Shown piece after piece: positions 42,652 to 51,607 of a DNA stretch of 64,000 bases. Made by a program: the position numbers and the translations under genes. The notes under the pieces were generated by a model, which worked only from the letters and a program-made list of their open reading frames with translations, ran no database searches and was not told the DNA's origin. Position 1 is the first letter of the stretch. Each line of letters starts with the position of its first letter. The stretch comes from Salinibacterium sp. GTDB lineage: Bacteria; Actinomycetota; Actinomycetes; Actinomycetales; Microbacteriaceae. Location: contig JAHBSZ010000001.1 in the NCBI GenBank assembly GCA_019638845.1, forward strand, positions 620,001 through 684,000. Direction: 5' to 3'.

Positions 42652-42665
42652 ACGGCGATCGTCGT
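42652..42665. promoter_or_regulatory. Imperfect palindrome before the nar regulator
   Basis: ACGGCGATCGTCGT is a 14-bp near-palindrome with one mismatched pair of positions, centred on CGATCG and 11 bp from the regulator start codon. Possible autoregulatory site. Confidence 0.3.
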
Positions 42666-42676
42666 TGAATATACCC

Positions 42677-43300
42677 ATGATCGCGCGTCGTCCTCGGAGC
42701 CAGGTCAAGACGCTGTCATCGCTGAGCCGGATCAACCTGCTACATGAACTCCAGCTCCATGGGTCGATGACCGTCACCGAACTCGCGACTGCGACCGGCT
42801 TGCACCACAACACGGCGCGTGAGCACCTGCACTGCCTCATCGACGCCGGGTTTGTGCGCGCAGAGCCGATCCCACGGACGAGCAAGGGTCGACCCAAGAT
42901 CCTCTATCGTGCTGCCAACCGGCCCGACGATCCGGCGCGCGAGGCCCGGCTACACGCTGCTGACATTCGCACCGAGCGGTTTCGCCGCCTCGTACCGATC
43001 CGCGAGATCAGGTCGGATCACGCTTCTCTCAATCGACAACTCGATGTGCTCGACGACCATCTGGATCAATGCGGTTTCGATGCGGATATCAATCCGGATG
43101 CCTCCCTCATGACCGTGCACGCGTGCCCGTTCTCGGATCTCGCGAGAGAGAACCCTCAGGTCTGCCAGGTGCACTTCGCCTTGGTCAAGGACGCCCTTGA
43201 GTTGACGGATGGCCCGCTCGATGCGAGGGAACTGCATCCATTCTCAGGAGTAGACGAGTGCACGCTGGACTTGGAAAGTCCTCCCCGAGCTATTCCTTGA
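42677..43300 (+). CDS. Winged-helix regulator with SufR-like cysteines, upstream of narGHJI
   Basis: 207 residues from ATG 42677. The N-terminal winged helix reads LSRINLLHELQLHGSMTVTE and LATATGLHHNTAREHLHCLI, with the wing SKGRPKILYRA. The C-terminal domain has cysteines at about 132, 150, 163 and 195. VHACPFSDLARENPQVCQVH places two Cys 13 residues apart (C-x12-C), as in SufR-type Fe-S regulators. It likely senses oxygen or NO through an Fe-S cluster and controls the nar operon that starts 116 bp downstream. Both the cluster and the target are inference. Confidence 0.8.
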   Translation: MIARRPRSQVKTLSSLSRINLLHELQLHGSMTVTELATATGLHHNTAREHLHCLIDAGFVRAEPIPRTSKGRPKILYRAANRPDDPAREARLHAADIRTERFRRLVPIREIRSDHASLNRQLDVLDDHLDQCGFDADINPDASLMTVHACPFSDLARENPQVCQVHFALVKDALELTDGPLDARELHPFSGVDECTLDLESPPRAIP

Positions 43301-43416
43301 CCTCACCGTAGGCATTTTTCACGGCCACTATGCCTTGCGCGCGCGCCAGCATCGGTGAAGGCTCGGCAATGGGAGTCTCGCGGTCGCGACACCCCGACGC
43401 ACCGTCAGGAGTAGTC

Positions 43417-46400
43417 GTGAACAGTCGCAAGATAGCTAACATTCCTTCAACCGGTACTGACGGCCTTCTTGCCGATTCCCTTCTCACCCTCGGACGGTTC
43501 CTGCGACCGGGCGCTGTCTCGGCCGATCTGCGCTCCGTCTTTCTTGAAGGTGGGCGCGAGGCTGATTCGTTCTACCGCGATCGCTGGTCACACGACAAGG
43601 AGGTGCGGTCCACTCACGGCGTGAACTGCACTGGCTCGTGCTCGTGGAAGGTGTACGTCAAAGACGGAATCATCACCTGGGAGACCCAGCAGACCGACTA
43701 CCCGTTGGTCGGGCCGGACTCACCGGAGTACGAACCACGCGGTTGCCCCCGGGGAGCGTCATTCAGTTGGTATACCTACTCACCCACTCGGGTGAAGTAC
43801 CCGTACGTGCGCGGCGTTCTGCTCGAGGCATACCGTGCCGCGAAGGCGCTGACGGGCGACCCAGTGCTCGCCTGGGCCGAAGTCACCGGGAATCCCGAAA
43901 CCGCACGCGCCTACAAGAGCGCGCGAGGAAAGGGCGGGTTAGTTCGCGCTAGCTGGGACGAAGCATCCGAGATCGTCGCGGCGGCCCACGTGCACACCAT
44001 CAAAAAGTACGGCCCTGACCGCATCGCAGGTTTCTCTCCGATTCCCGCAATGTCCATCGTGTCGCAGGGTGTCGGGGCCCGGTTCATTTCGATGCTCGGC
44101 GGCACGATGCTGTCGTTCTACGACTGGTACGCCGACCTCCCCGTCGCCTCCCCCCAGGTCTTCGGTGACCAGACCGACGTTCCGGAATCCGCCGACTGGT
44201 GGAACTCGTCCTACCTCGTAATGTGGGGCTCCAACGTTCCGGTCACCCGCACCCCAGACGCGCATTTCATGGTGGAGGCTCGCTACCGGGGGCAGAAGGT
44301 CATCGTCGTCTCCCCCGACTACGCCGACAACACGAAGTTCGCCGATGAGTGGCTCTCGCCCCACCCGGGCACGGATGGCGCCCTCGCCATCGCTATGGGG
44401 CATGTGATCCTCAAGGAATTCTTGGTCGATCGGCGCACTCCGCAGTTCATCGACTACATGAAGAAGTTCAGCGATTCGAGTTACCTCATCGAGCTGACGA
44501 AGCGCGGCAAGTCCTGGGTTCCCGGCAAGTTCCTCATGGCTGACGCACTGCCGGGTGCGGCGGCCAAGCTGCCGAATGCTGCCTTCAAGCCCGTGCTCCT
44601 CGACCAGAAGGGTGCAGCCGTCGTACCCAACGGTTCGATCGGTCACCGCTTCTCTGAGAAGGAGGCAGGACTCTGGAACCTCGACCTCGGCGATGTTGAT
44701 CCTCTGTTGTCGATCGCGGATGCCGCCGACCATGACGGCACGGCAGTTCTCGTCGATCTGCCGCGGTTTGACCTCGCCCCGGACGTCACACAGGAGCACG
44801 CCGGCAGTGCTGGCACGATGCGACGCGGCGTTCCGGTACGAACGGTCGCCGGCCGCACGGTCACGACGGTGTTCGACCTGCTCCTCGCCCAGTACGGGGT
44901 CGGGCGCGACGGGCTGCCCGGCGAGTGGCCGACCGGCTACGACGACGCGAGCTCTCCCGGAACTCCGGCCTGGCAGGAGGAGATCACCTCCGTGCCCGCC
45001 CAGGCTGCGGAGCGGATCGGTCGCGAGTTCGCCCAGAACGCAGAGGACTCCGACGGGCGGTCGATGATCCTCATGGGCGCGGGCACCAACCACTGGTTCC
45101 ACTCCGACACGATCTACCGATCCTTCCTGGCGTTGACCACGATGACCGGTTGTCAAGGAAAGAACGGCGGCGGCTGGGCTCACTACGTTGGACAAGAGAA
45201 GGTTCGTCCGCTCACCGGGTGGGCACAGTACGCATTCGGTCTTGACTGGGTGCGGCCGCCACGCCAGATGATCGGCACCGCCTATTGGTACCTGGCGACA
45301 GACCAGTGGCGGTACGACGGACTCCCCGCCGACACACTGTCCAGCGCCCAGGCCACTGGGCTGTTCCAGGGACGCACCACTGCGGACTGCCTGGTCGAGT
45401 CCGCGAAGCGTGGCTGGATGCCGAGTTATCCGACGTTCAACCGCAATCCGCTCGACATCGTCGATCAGGCGAAGGAGGCGGGCGTCGAGCCAGCACAGTA
45501 CGTCGTCGACCAACTGACGAGCGGCGAGTTGCAGTACGCCTGCGAAGACCCGGATGCCCCGGAGAACTTCCCGCGAGTGCTGAATGTCTGGCGGGCGAAC
45601 ATCATCGGGTCTTCCGGCAAGGGAAACGAGTACTTTCTCAAGCACCTGCTGGGAACGAGTTCGGCGATCCGGGGCGAGGAGTCTGGACCCGACCGGCGGC
45701 CGAAGTCGATCACGTGGCACGAGGAAGCGCCCGAAGGCAAGCTCGACCTGATGGTCACGAGCGACTTCCGGATGACCTCGACGACGACGTTCAGCGATGT
45801 CGTACTGCCGCCGGCCACCTGGTATGAGAAGCACGACCTGTCCACGACGGACATGCACCCGTTCATCCACACCTTCAACCCCGCGATCACTCCGCCCTGG
45901 CAGGCCAAAACCGACTTCGATATCTTCCACCTGCTCGCGAAAAAGATCTCCGAGTTCTCGGTCGAGCACCTCGGGGTGCGCGAGGATCTCGTGGCATCGC
46001 CACTCATTCACGACACGGCAGACGCCATGGCCACGCCGCACGGAGTGGTCGTAGACAACCCCACGTTGATCCCCGGCGTCACGATGCCCAAACTCTCGGT
46101 AGTCGAGCGCGACTATCCGGCATTCGCGGCCCGGATGGCAGCCCTCGGGCCGCTCACCACGAAGCTGGGCATGATCACCAAGGGTCTGAAGTACGACCCC
46201 GATGTCGAGGTCGTCGATCTCGGAGTGCGAAACGGCCTCGTGGAGAGCGGACCGACGAAGGGTCGACCCAAGCTCGATACCGACATCAAAGCCTGCGACA
46301 TGGTGCTCGCCCTGTCCGGTACGACCAACGGTCGGCTCGGAACTCAGGGTTTCGAGTTGTTGGAGAAGAAGACGGGCCAGAAGCTCGCTCACTTGGCGAG

Positions 46401-47169
46401 CGACAGCGCCGATCGCCGATTCACTTTCAGAGAGGTCTCCGGCGCTCCGGTACCCGTGCTCACCTCGCCCGAGTGGTCGGGAAGCGAGCACGGCGGCCGC
46501 CGCTACAGCGCCTTCACCATCAACGTCGAGCACCTGAAGCCGTGGCACACGCTCACCGGGCGCCAACACTTCTACCTCGATCACGACTGGATTCTGGAAC
46601 TGGGAGAGGCGTTGCCCGTCTTCCGGCCACCGCTGGACATGCACCGGCTGTTCAACGACTCGATCGTAGGGTCGACCTCACCTACTGGTGCGCCGGGCTC
46701 GACGGATCGAGCCGAGGTTGCGGTGCGCTACCTCACACCGCACTCGAAATGGTCGATTCACTCGGAGTACCAAGACAACCTCATGATGCTCACCCTCGAC
46801 CGGGGCGGCCCGACAATCTGGATGTCACCGCAGGACGCCGACAAGATCGGGGTGCGCGACAACGAATGGATCGAGTCCTACAACCGAAACGGCGTCGTGG
46901 TGGCTCGGGCGGTCGTTTCACACCGGATGCCCGAGGGAACGGTCTTCATGTACCACGCGAAGGACCGCACAATCAATGTGCCCATCGCCGAGACCTCGGG
47001 AATGCGCGGAGGCACCAACAACTCGCTCACGCGCATCCTGCTCAAACCGACTCACCTGATCGGCGGGTACGCCCAGCTGACATTCGCTTTCAACTATCTC
47101 GGACCGACCGGGAACCAGCGCGATGAAGTCACCGTGATTCGTCGCCGCAGCCAGAAGGTGGAGTACTGA
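43417..47169 (+). CDS. narG: Respiratory nitrate reductase, alpha subunit
   Basis: 1250 residues from GTG 43417, which has AGGAG 5 nt upstream and gives the normal family length. Reduces nitrate to nitrite at a Mo-bis-MGD centre facing the cytoplasm. The N-terminal FS0 cluster ligands are in STHGVNCTGSCSWKVYV and EPRGCPRGASFSW (H/C-x3-C-x3-C...C). The Mo-ligand Asp region is FYDWYADLPVASPQVFGDQT. The gene overlaps narH by 1 nt (TGATG). First gene of narGHJI. Confidence 0.97.
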   Translation: MNSRKIANIPSTGTDGLLADSLLTLGRFLRPGAVSADLRSVFLEGGREADSFYRDRWSHDKEVRSTHGVNCTGSCSWKVYVKDGIITWETQQTDYPLVGPDSPEYEPRGCPRGASFSWYTYSPTRVKYPYVRGVLLEAYRAAKALTGDPVLAWAEVTGNPETARAYKSARGKGGLVRASWDEASEIVAAAHVHTIKKYGPDRIAGFSPIPAMSIVSQGVGARFISMLGGTMLSFYDWYADLPVASPQVFGDQTDVPESADWWNSSYLVMWGSNVPVTRTPDAHFMVEARYRGQKVIVVSPDYADNTKFADEWLSPHPGTDGALAIAMGHVILKEFLVDRRTPQFIDYMKKFSDSSYLIELTKRGKSWVPGKFLMADALPGAAAKLPNAAFKPVLLDQKGAAVVPNGSIGHRFSEKEAGLWNLDLGDVDPLLSIADAADHDGTAVLVDLPRFDLAPDVTQEHAGSAGTMRRGVPVRTVAGRTVTTVFDLLLAQYGVGRDGLPGEWPTGYDDASSPGTPAWQEEITSVPAQAAERIGREFAQNAEDSDGRSMILMGAGTNHWFHSDTIYRSFLALTTMTGCQGKNGGGWAHYVGQEKVRPLTGWAQYAFGLDWVRPPRQMIGTAYWYLATDQWRYDGLPADTLSSAQATGLFQGRTTADCLVESAKRGWMPSYPTFNRNPLDIVDQAKEAGVEPAQYVVDQLTSGELQYACEDPDAPENFPRVLNVWRANIIGSSGKGNEYFLKHLLGTSSAIRGEESGPDRRPKSITWHEEAPEGKLDLMVTSDFRMTSTTTFSDVVLPPATWYEKHDLSTTDMHPFIHTFNPAITPPWQAKTDFDIFHLLAKKISEFSVEHLGVREDLVASPLIHDTADAMATPHGVVVDNPTLIPGVTMPKLSVVERDYPAFAARMAALGPLTTKLGMITKGLKYDPDVEVVDLGVRNGLVESGPTKGRPKLDTDIKACDMVLALSGTTNGRLGTQGFELLEKKTGQKLAHLASDSADRRFTFREVSGAPVPVLTSPEWSGSEHGGRRYSAFTINVEHLKPWHTLTGRQHFYLDHDWILELGEALPVFRPPLDMHRLFNDSIVGSTSPTGAPGSTDRAEVAVRYLTPHSKWSIHSEYQDNLMMLTLDRGGPTIWMSPQDADKIGVRDNEWIESYNRNGVVVARAVVSHRMPEGTVFMYHAKDRTINVPIAETSGMRGGTNNSLTRILLKPTHLIGGYAQLTFAFNYLGPTGNQRDEVTVIRRRSQKVEY

Positions 47170-48836
47170 TGCGAGTCATGGCCCAGATGTCGATGGTGAT
47201 GAACCTCGACAAGTGCATCGGATGTCACACCTGCTCGGTCACCTGCAAGCAGGTGTGGACCAATCGAGACGGGATGGAATACGCGTGGTTCAACAACGTG
47301 GAAACGCGCCCCGGACTCGGCTACCCGCGCCAATACGAGGATCAGGAACGGTGGAAGGGCGGTTGGGTGCGCAACAAGCGCGGCCGGCTCAAGCTCAAAG
47401 CCGGTGGGCGGCTGAAGAAGCTCGCGACGATCTTCGCCAACCCCACGATGCCCACGATCGATGACTACTACGAGCCGTGGACCTATGACTACGACATGCT
47501 CACGAATGCGCCTCAGACGAAGAACGGCCCGGTTGCGCGCCCGAAGTCGCTCCTCACGGGCAAGGACATGGACATCACGTGGTCGGGGAACTGGGATGAC
47601 AACCTAGGGGGCTCGCAGGAGACGGCACACCAGGACCCCATCCTCGCCCACATGAGCGAGCACGTGAAGATGGAGTTCGAGAACACCTTCATGTTCTACC
47701 TGCCGCGCATCTGCGAGCACTGCCTGAACCCGTCCTGCGTATCCGCGTGCCCCTCGGGGGCAATGTACAAGCGTGAGGAAGACGGCATCGTCCTCGTCGA
47801 TCAGGATGATTGCCGCGGCTGGCGCATGTGCGTGCCCGCATGCCCGTATAAGAAGGTCTATTTCAATCACAAGACGAACAAGGCCGAGAAGTGCACGCTG
47901 TGCTACCCGCTCATCGAGCAGGGCAAGCCGACGATCTGCTCTGAGACCTGCGTTGGGCGCCTGCGCTACCTCGGCCTGATGCTGTACGACGCCGACCGCG
48001 TGCTTGAGGCGGCGGCCGTCGAGAACGAGCATGAACTGCTCGACGCGCAGCGCTCGGTCATGCTCGACCCGTTCGACCCTGCCGTCATCGCTCAGGCGAA
48101 GAAGGATGGCATCGCCGATGACTGGATCGCCGCGGCTCAGAAGAGCCCGATCTACAAGCTCATCAGCGAGTACAAGGTCGCGCTTCCGCTGCACCCCGAA
48201 TACCGCACGATGCCGATGGTGTGGTACATCCCGCCTCTCTCGCCCGTCGTCGACGTCATCTCCAACAGCGGCAACGACGGCGAGGATGCACGCACCCTGT
48301 TCGCCGCGATCGACAAGCTCCGCATTCCCGTCGAATATCTGGCGGGGCTCTTCACTGCTGGCGACACCGTCCCGATCGAGCACTCCCTCAAGAAGCTCGC
48401 CGCGATGCGCTCCTACATGCGCGACATCAACCTCGGCAACGAGGCGAACGAGAACATCGCCAGAGCCGTCGGCATGTCTGGTGCGGAGATGGAGGCGATG
48501 TATCGCCTTCTCGCGATCGCCAAATACGAGGACCGCTACGTGATCCCGAAGGCCCACGTCGAGTCCGCACGCGACCTCGATGAGTTCGCCTGCTCGCTCG
48601 ACACAGACGGCGGACCAGGGATGGGCGGCGCGCGCTCCACGGGCGACGTTCTGGCGACTGCGCGCATCCCGGGAACACCGATCGACTCGACGGTGGAGAG
48701 TTTCGCCTCGCTCAAGAATCTCACCGACCCGAGTGAGCCCTCGACGCCGGGCCGATTGAATCTGCTCAACTGGAACGGCGGCGGCATCTCGAACGGGATG
48801 TTCCCACCGACCGCCGAGGCGGGTGGGTCCGCATGA
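47169..48836 (+). CDS. narH: Respiratory nitrate reductase, beta subunit
   Basis: 555 residues. Electron-transfer subunit carrying three 4Fe-4S and one 3Fe-4S clusters. The four Cys groups are seen in order: LDKCIGCHTCSVTCKQVWT, ICEHCLNPSCVSACPSG, CRGWRMCVPACPYKK (Trp replaces one Cys, the 3Fe-4S site), and CTLCYPLIEQGKPTICSETC. Connects NarI haem to NarG. The stop overlaps narJ by 4 nt. A later ATG at 47178 is a possible start. Confidence 0.97.
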   Translation: MRVMAQMSMVMNLDKCIGCHTCSVTCKQVWTNRDGMEYAWFNNVETRPGLGYPRQYEDQERWKGGWVRNKRGRLKLKAGGRLKKLATIFANPTMPTIDDYYEPWTYDYDMLTNAPQTKNGPVARPKSLLTGKDMDITWSGNWDDNLGGSQETAHQDPILAHMSEHVKMEFENTFMFYLPRICEHCLNPSCVSACPSGAMYKREEDGIVLVDQDDCRGWRMCVPACPYKKVYFNHKTNKAEKCTLCYPLIEQGKPTICSETCVGRLRYLGLMLYDADRVLEAAAVENEHELLDAQRSVMLDPFDPAVIAQAKKDGIADDWIAAAQKSPIYKLISEYKVALPLHPEYRTMPMVWYIPPLSPVVDVISNSGNDGEDARTLFAAIDKLRIPVEYLAGLFTAGDTVPIEHSLKKLAAMRSYMRDINLGNEANENIARAVGMSGAEMEAMYRLLAIAKYEDRYVIPKAHVESARDLDEFACSLDTDGGPGMGGARSTGDVLATARIPGTPIDSTVESFASLKNLTDPSEPSTPGRLNLLNWNGGGISNGMFPPTAEAGGSA

Positions 48837-49480
48837 CCCCCGACCAGCGGCGGACCGCGCATATGGCGGCATCCATCCTTCTGGACTATCCGGATGTCGC
48901 GCGCCGCGAGCAGTTCCCTGCGGTTGCCGCATCCGTGGCCACATTGCCTGCGGAGATCGCCGATGAGTTCGAGGCGTTTCTTGCTGCAGCGTCGGCGATG
49001 GACCAGCAGCAGTTGGAAGCTCACTTCACCGCGATTTTCGACCTCAAACGCAAGTGCAGCCCTTACCTCAGCTACTACTCGACCGGTGATACCCGCAAAC
49101 GCGGCATGGCACTCGTGAGTTTTATCGAGGCCTACCGGGCGGCGGGATGGGAGGTGGAAGACGGCGAGTTGCCGGACTATCTGCCCATGGTGCTCGAGTT
49201 CTCGGCTCGCAGCGATTCGCCGATAGCCGGCGAGCTACTCGCCTCTCACCGCGAAGGTATCGAGGTTCTCCGTACCGCTTTGGAGCTATTCGGAAGCCCA
49301 TACATCCACGTCGTCGCCGCAGTCTGCGCCTCGCTTCCGGAGATCGACGACGCGACGCGAGAACGCTATCTGAGGCTCGTCAACGAGGGCCCACCTACAG
49401 AGTTGGTCGGCATCACATTCCTCGGCGCACTCGCCCCATTCGCGCCATCGGGTGCTACCAGTGAAGGAGTGCGGGTATGA
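48833..49480 (+). CDS. narJ: Nitrate reductase molybdenum cofactor assembly chaperone
   Basis: 215 residues. Cytoplasmic TorD/NarJ-type helical chaperone that holds NarGH until the Mo cofactor is inserted. HFTAIFDLKRKCSPYLSYYS followed by GDTRKRGMALVSFIEAYRAA is the NarJ signature, with LPDYLPMVLEFSA next. ATGA overlaps with both narH and narI show tight coupling. Confidence 0.95.
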   Translation: MTPDQRRTAHMAASILLDYPDVARREQFPAVAASVATLPAEIADEFEAFLAAASAMDQQQLEAHFTAIFDLKRKCSPYLSYYSTGDTRKRGMALVSFIEAYRAAGWEVEDGELPDYLPMVLEFSARSDSPIAGELLASHREGIEVLRTALELFGSPYIHVVAAVCASLPEIDDATRERYLRLVNEGPPTELVGITFLGALAPFAPSGATSEGVRV

Positions 49481-50256
49481 ACGTTGTGGATGTTCTGCTG
49501 TGGATCGTCTTCCCCTACATCGCCGTTGCCAGTTTCGTCATCGGTCACCTGCTGCGATACCGCTACGACAAGTTCGGCTGGACCTCACGTTCGAGCCAGA
49601 TCTACGAGAGCAAACTGCTGCGCTGGGGCTCCCCGATGTTCCACTACGGCATTCTCGGGGTGTTCGCGGGCCACGTGGTCGGGCTCCTGGTCCCGCGCGA
49701 GTGGATGGAGTTCTTCGGAGTCAGCGAGCATCTCTATCACCTTGGCGCCACCTGGATTGGCACCGTCGTCGCATTCGTGACGATTGCCGGTTTGGTGATC
49801 CTGCTGTCCCGACGCGGAGCGATCCGCCGGGTCGCTCGAGTGACGAGTGTCATGGATGTCGTCATGTACCTGTTCCTCGCTGGCTCACTTGTGCTCGGCA
49901 CCATCGCGGTCGTCCAGTTTCAGGTTCTCGGCGCTGGCTACGACTACCGCGGCTCGGTGTCGCCCTGGATTCGCAGCCTCATCTTCTTCCAGCCGGATGC
50001 TGCGCTCATGGCCGGCGTTCCCTTGATGTTCCAGCTCCACGTGCTGTGCTCGACCACGCTATTTCTGATCTGGCCCTACACCCGATTGGTTCACGTGCTG
50101 TCGGTGCCGATCGGATACCTGTTCCGTCCCTATGTCGTCTACCGTTCGCGGGACGCCCATCGCGGCGCACGCGCGGTGCGGCGCGGCTGGGAGCCCAGCG
50201 ACCGCCCGGTACCAAAGCGGCCGAAGCAAAAACAACCGGTTCGCCCGGGTCATTAG
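49477..50256 (+). CDS. narI: Respiratory nitrate reductase, gamma subunit (cytochrome b)
   Basis: 259 residues, five membrane helices. Oxidises quinol and passes electrons through two b haems to NarH. Haem ligand His residues are in MFHYGILGVFAGHVVGLLVP and in MFQLHVLCSTTLFLIWPYTR then LVHVLSVP. The opening VLLWIVFPYIAVASFVIGHL is typical. The C-terminus is Arg/Pro-rich and cytoplasmic. It is followed by narK after 33 bp. Confidence 0.96.
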   Translation: MNVVDVLLWIVFPYIAVASFVIGHLLRYRYDKFGWTSRSSQIYESKLLRWGSPMFHYGILGVFAGHVVGLLVPREWMEFFGVSEHLYHLGATWIGTVVAFVTIAGLVILLSRRGAIRRVARVTSVMDVVMYLFLAGSLVLGTIAVVQFQVLGAGYDYRGSVSPWIRSLIFFQPDAALMAGVPLMFQLHVLCSTTLFLIWPYTRLVHVLSVPIGYLFRPYVVYRSRDAHRGARAVRRGWEPSDRPVPKRPKQKQPVRPGH

Positions 50257-50289
50257 TTCCCCGTATGCGCGCAATGTGAAAGGTCCAGA

Positions 50290-51606
50290 ATGACGTCAGC
50301 AGCAGGCTCCGCCCTCAAACCGGATCTCTCCAATTGGAACCCAGAAGACGAGTCCACCTGGGATAAGAAGCTCGCGTGGCGCACCCTGTGGGTCACGACT
50401 TACACGATGGTGCTCGCCTTCGCGACCTGGTATCTCGTAAGCGCAATCGCGCCACGGCTGAACGACATCGGCTATGCCCTCACCAAGGAGCAGCTCTACT
50501 GGCTGGTGGCGGTGCCCGGCCTGGCAGGAGGGTCCCTGCGACTGGTTTTCATGTTCCTTCCGCCGGTGTTGGGGAGCCGTAAGCTCGTGGCGTTGAGCGG
50601 CGCACTCTTGGTGCTGCCCCTCATCGGCTGGACGTTCGCCGCGCGCGATTCATCCACCCCCTACTGGGTGCTCATTTCGCTAGCGCTGGCCGCAGGTGTC
50701 GGCGGGGGAAGCTTCTCCGGGCTGATGGCCTCGACGAGCTACTTCTTCCCGAAACGTCTCGCCGGAACCGCGCTCGGCATTCAGGCCGGAATCGGCAACC
50801 TCGGAATCGGCGTCATGCAACTGCTGCTCCCGTGGGTTGTGGGATTCGGTCTCTTTGGCACCGCCCTACTCACCCCGCAAAGCGCCGCAGAAGGCAAGTT
50901 GGTCTGGTTGCACAACGGTGGACTGGTTCTCATTCCCTGGGTGCTGCTCGCCGTGGGTCTCGCGATCCTCATTCTGCGCCGGGTTCCCGTGAAGGCCAAC
51001 TTCCGGCAGCAGCTCGACATCTTCCGACACAAGCACACCTGGATCATGACCGCGATCTACCTGATGTCCTTTGGGGCATTCAGCGGGCTTGCCGCGCAGA
51101 CCGGGCTCATCATCCTCAATGTGTACGGGCACTTCCCGGATGCCCCGAACCCACTCACCTGGGCGTGGATCGGGCCGATGCTCGGAGCGCTGGTCCGCGC
51201 CGCAGTCGGACCACTGTGTGACAGGCTCGGCGGCGGAGCCCGCTTCACCCTCATTGGTGGGCTCGGGATGACGCTCGGCACCGTGGTGACACTCTTCTTC
51301 CTCAACCCCGCGTCGGCCAGCGAATTCAGCGGATTCTTCACCGGGATGCTCATCATTTTCTTCTTCTCCGGGTTCGCCAACGCGGGAACCTTCAAGCAGA
51401 TGCCGATGATCTTCCCGCCGCGCCAGGCCGGTGGTGCCATCGGGTGGACCGCCTCGATTGGAGCGTTTGGGCCATTCCTGGTCGGAATGTCGCTCTCGGT
51501 CATGGCTCCGTCGGCATTTTTCATTATCTGTGCGATCTGGTGTGCCTTCTGCTCGGGACTCGCGTGGTGGTTCTACGCACGTCCGAATGCCGAAATGCCG
51601 AGCTAA
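50290..51606 (+). CDS. narK: Nitrate/nitrite transporter, NNP-type MFS
   Basis: 438 residues, 12 helices. Nitrate signature motifs are present in both halves: LAAGVGGGSFSGLMASTSYF with FPKRLAGTALGIQAGIGNLG, and FFSGFANAGTFKQMPMIFPP with RQAGGAIGWTASIGAFGPFL. It would bring nitrate in and/or export nitrite for NarGHI. The stop is followed after 1 nt by the P450 reading frame, so the two are likely co-expressed. Confidence 0.95.
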   Translation: MTSAAGSALKPDLSNWNPEDESTWDKKLAWRTLWVTTYTMVLAFATWYLVSAIAPRLNDIGYALTKEQLYWLVAVPGLAGGSLRLVFMFLPPVLGSRKLVALSGALLVLPLIGWTFAARDSSTPYWVLISLALAAGVGGGSFSGLMASTSYFFPKRLAGTALGIQAGIGNLGIGVMQLLLPWVVGFGLFGTALLTPQSAAEGKLVWLHNGGLVLIPWVLLAVGLAILILRRVPVKANFRQQLDIFRHKHTWIMTAIYLMSFGAFSGLAAQTGLIILNVYGHFPDAPNPLTWAWIGPMLGALVRAAVGPLCDRLGGGARFTLIGGLGMTLGTVVTLFFLNPASASEFSGFFTGMLIIFFFSGFANAGTFKQMPMIFPPRQAGGAIGWTASIGAFGPFLVGMSLSVMAPSAFFIICAIWCAFCSGLAWWFYARPNAEMPS

Positions 51607-51607
51607 A

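Noticed and set aside
43301-43416. FNR/CRP-type site before narG
   Set aside because: I looked for TTGAT-N4-ATCAA-like and TGTGA-N6-TCACA-like dyads and found no convincing match.
43939-46644. 901-residue minus-strand reading frame inside narG
   Set aside because: It is fully antisense to narG, whose cofactor motifs are intact. Long antisense frames are expected in this GC-rich DNA, and the product has no recognisable domain.
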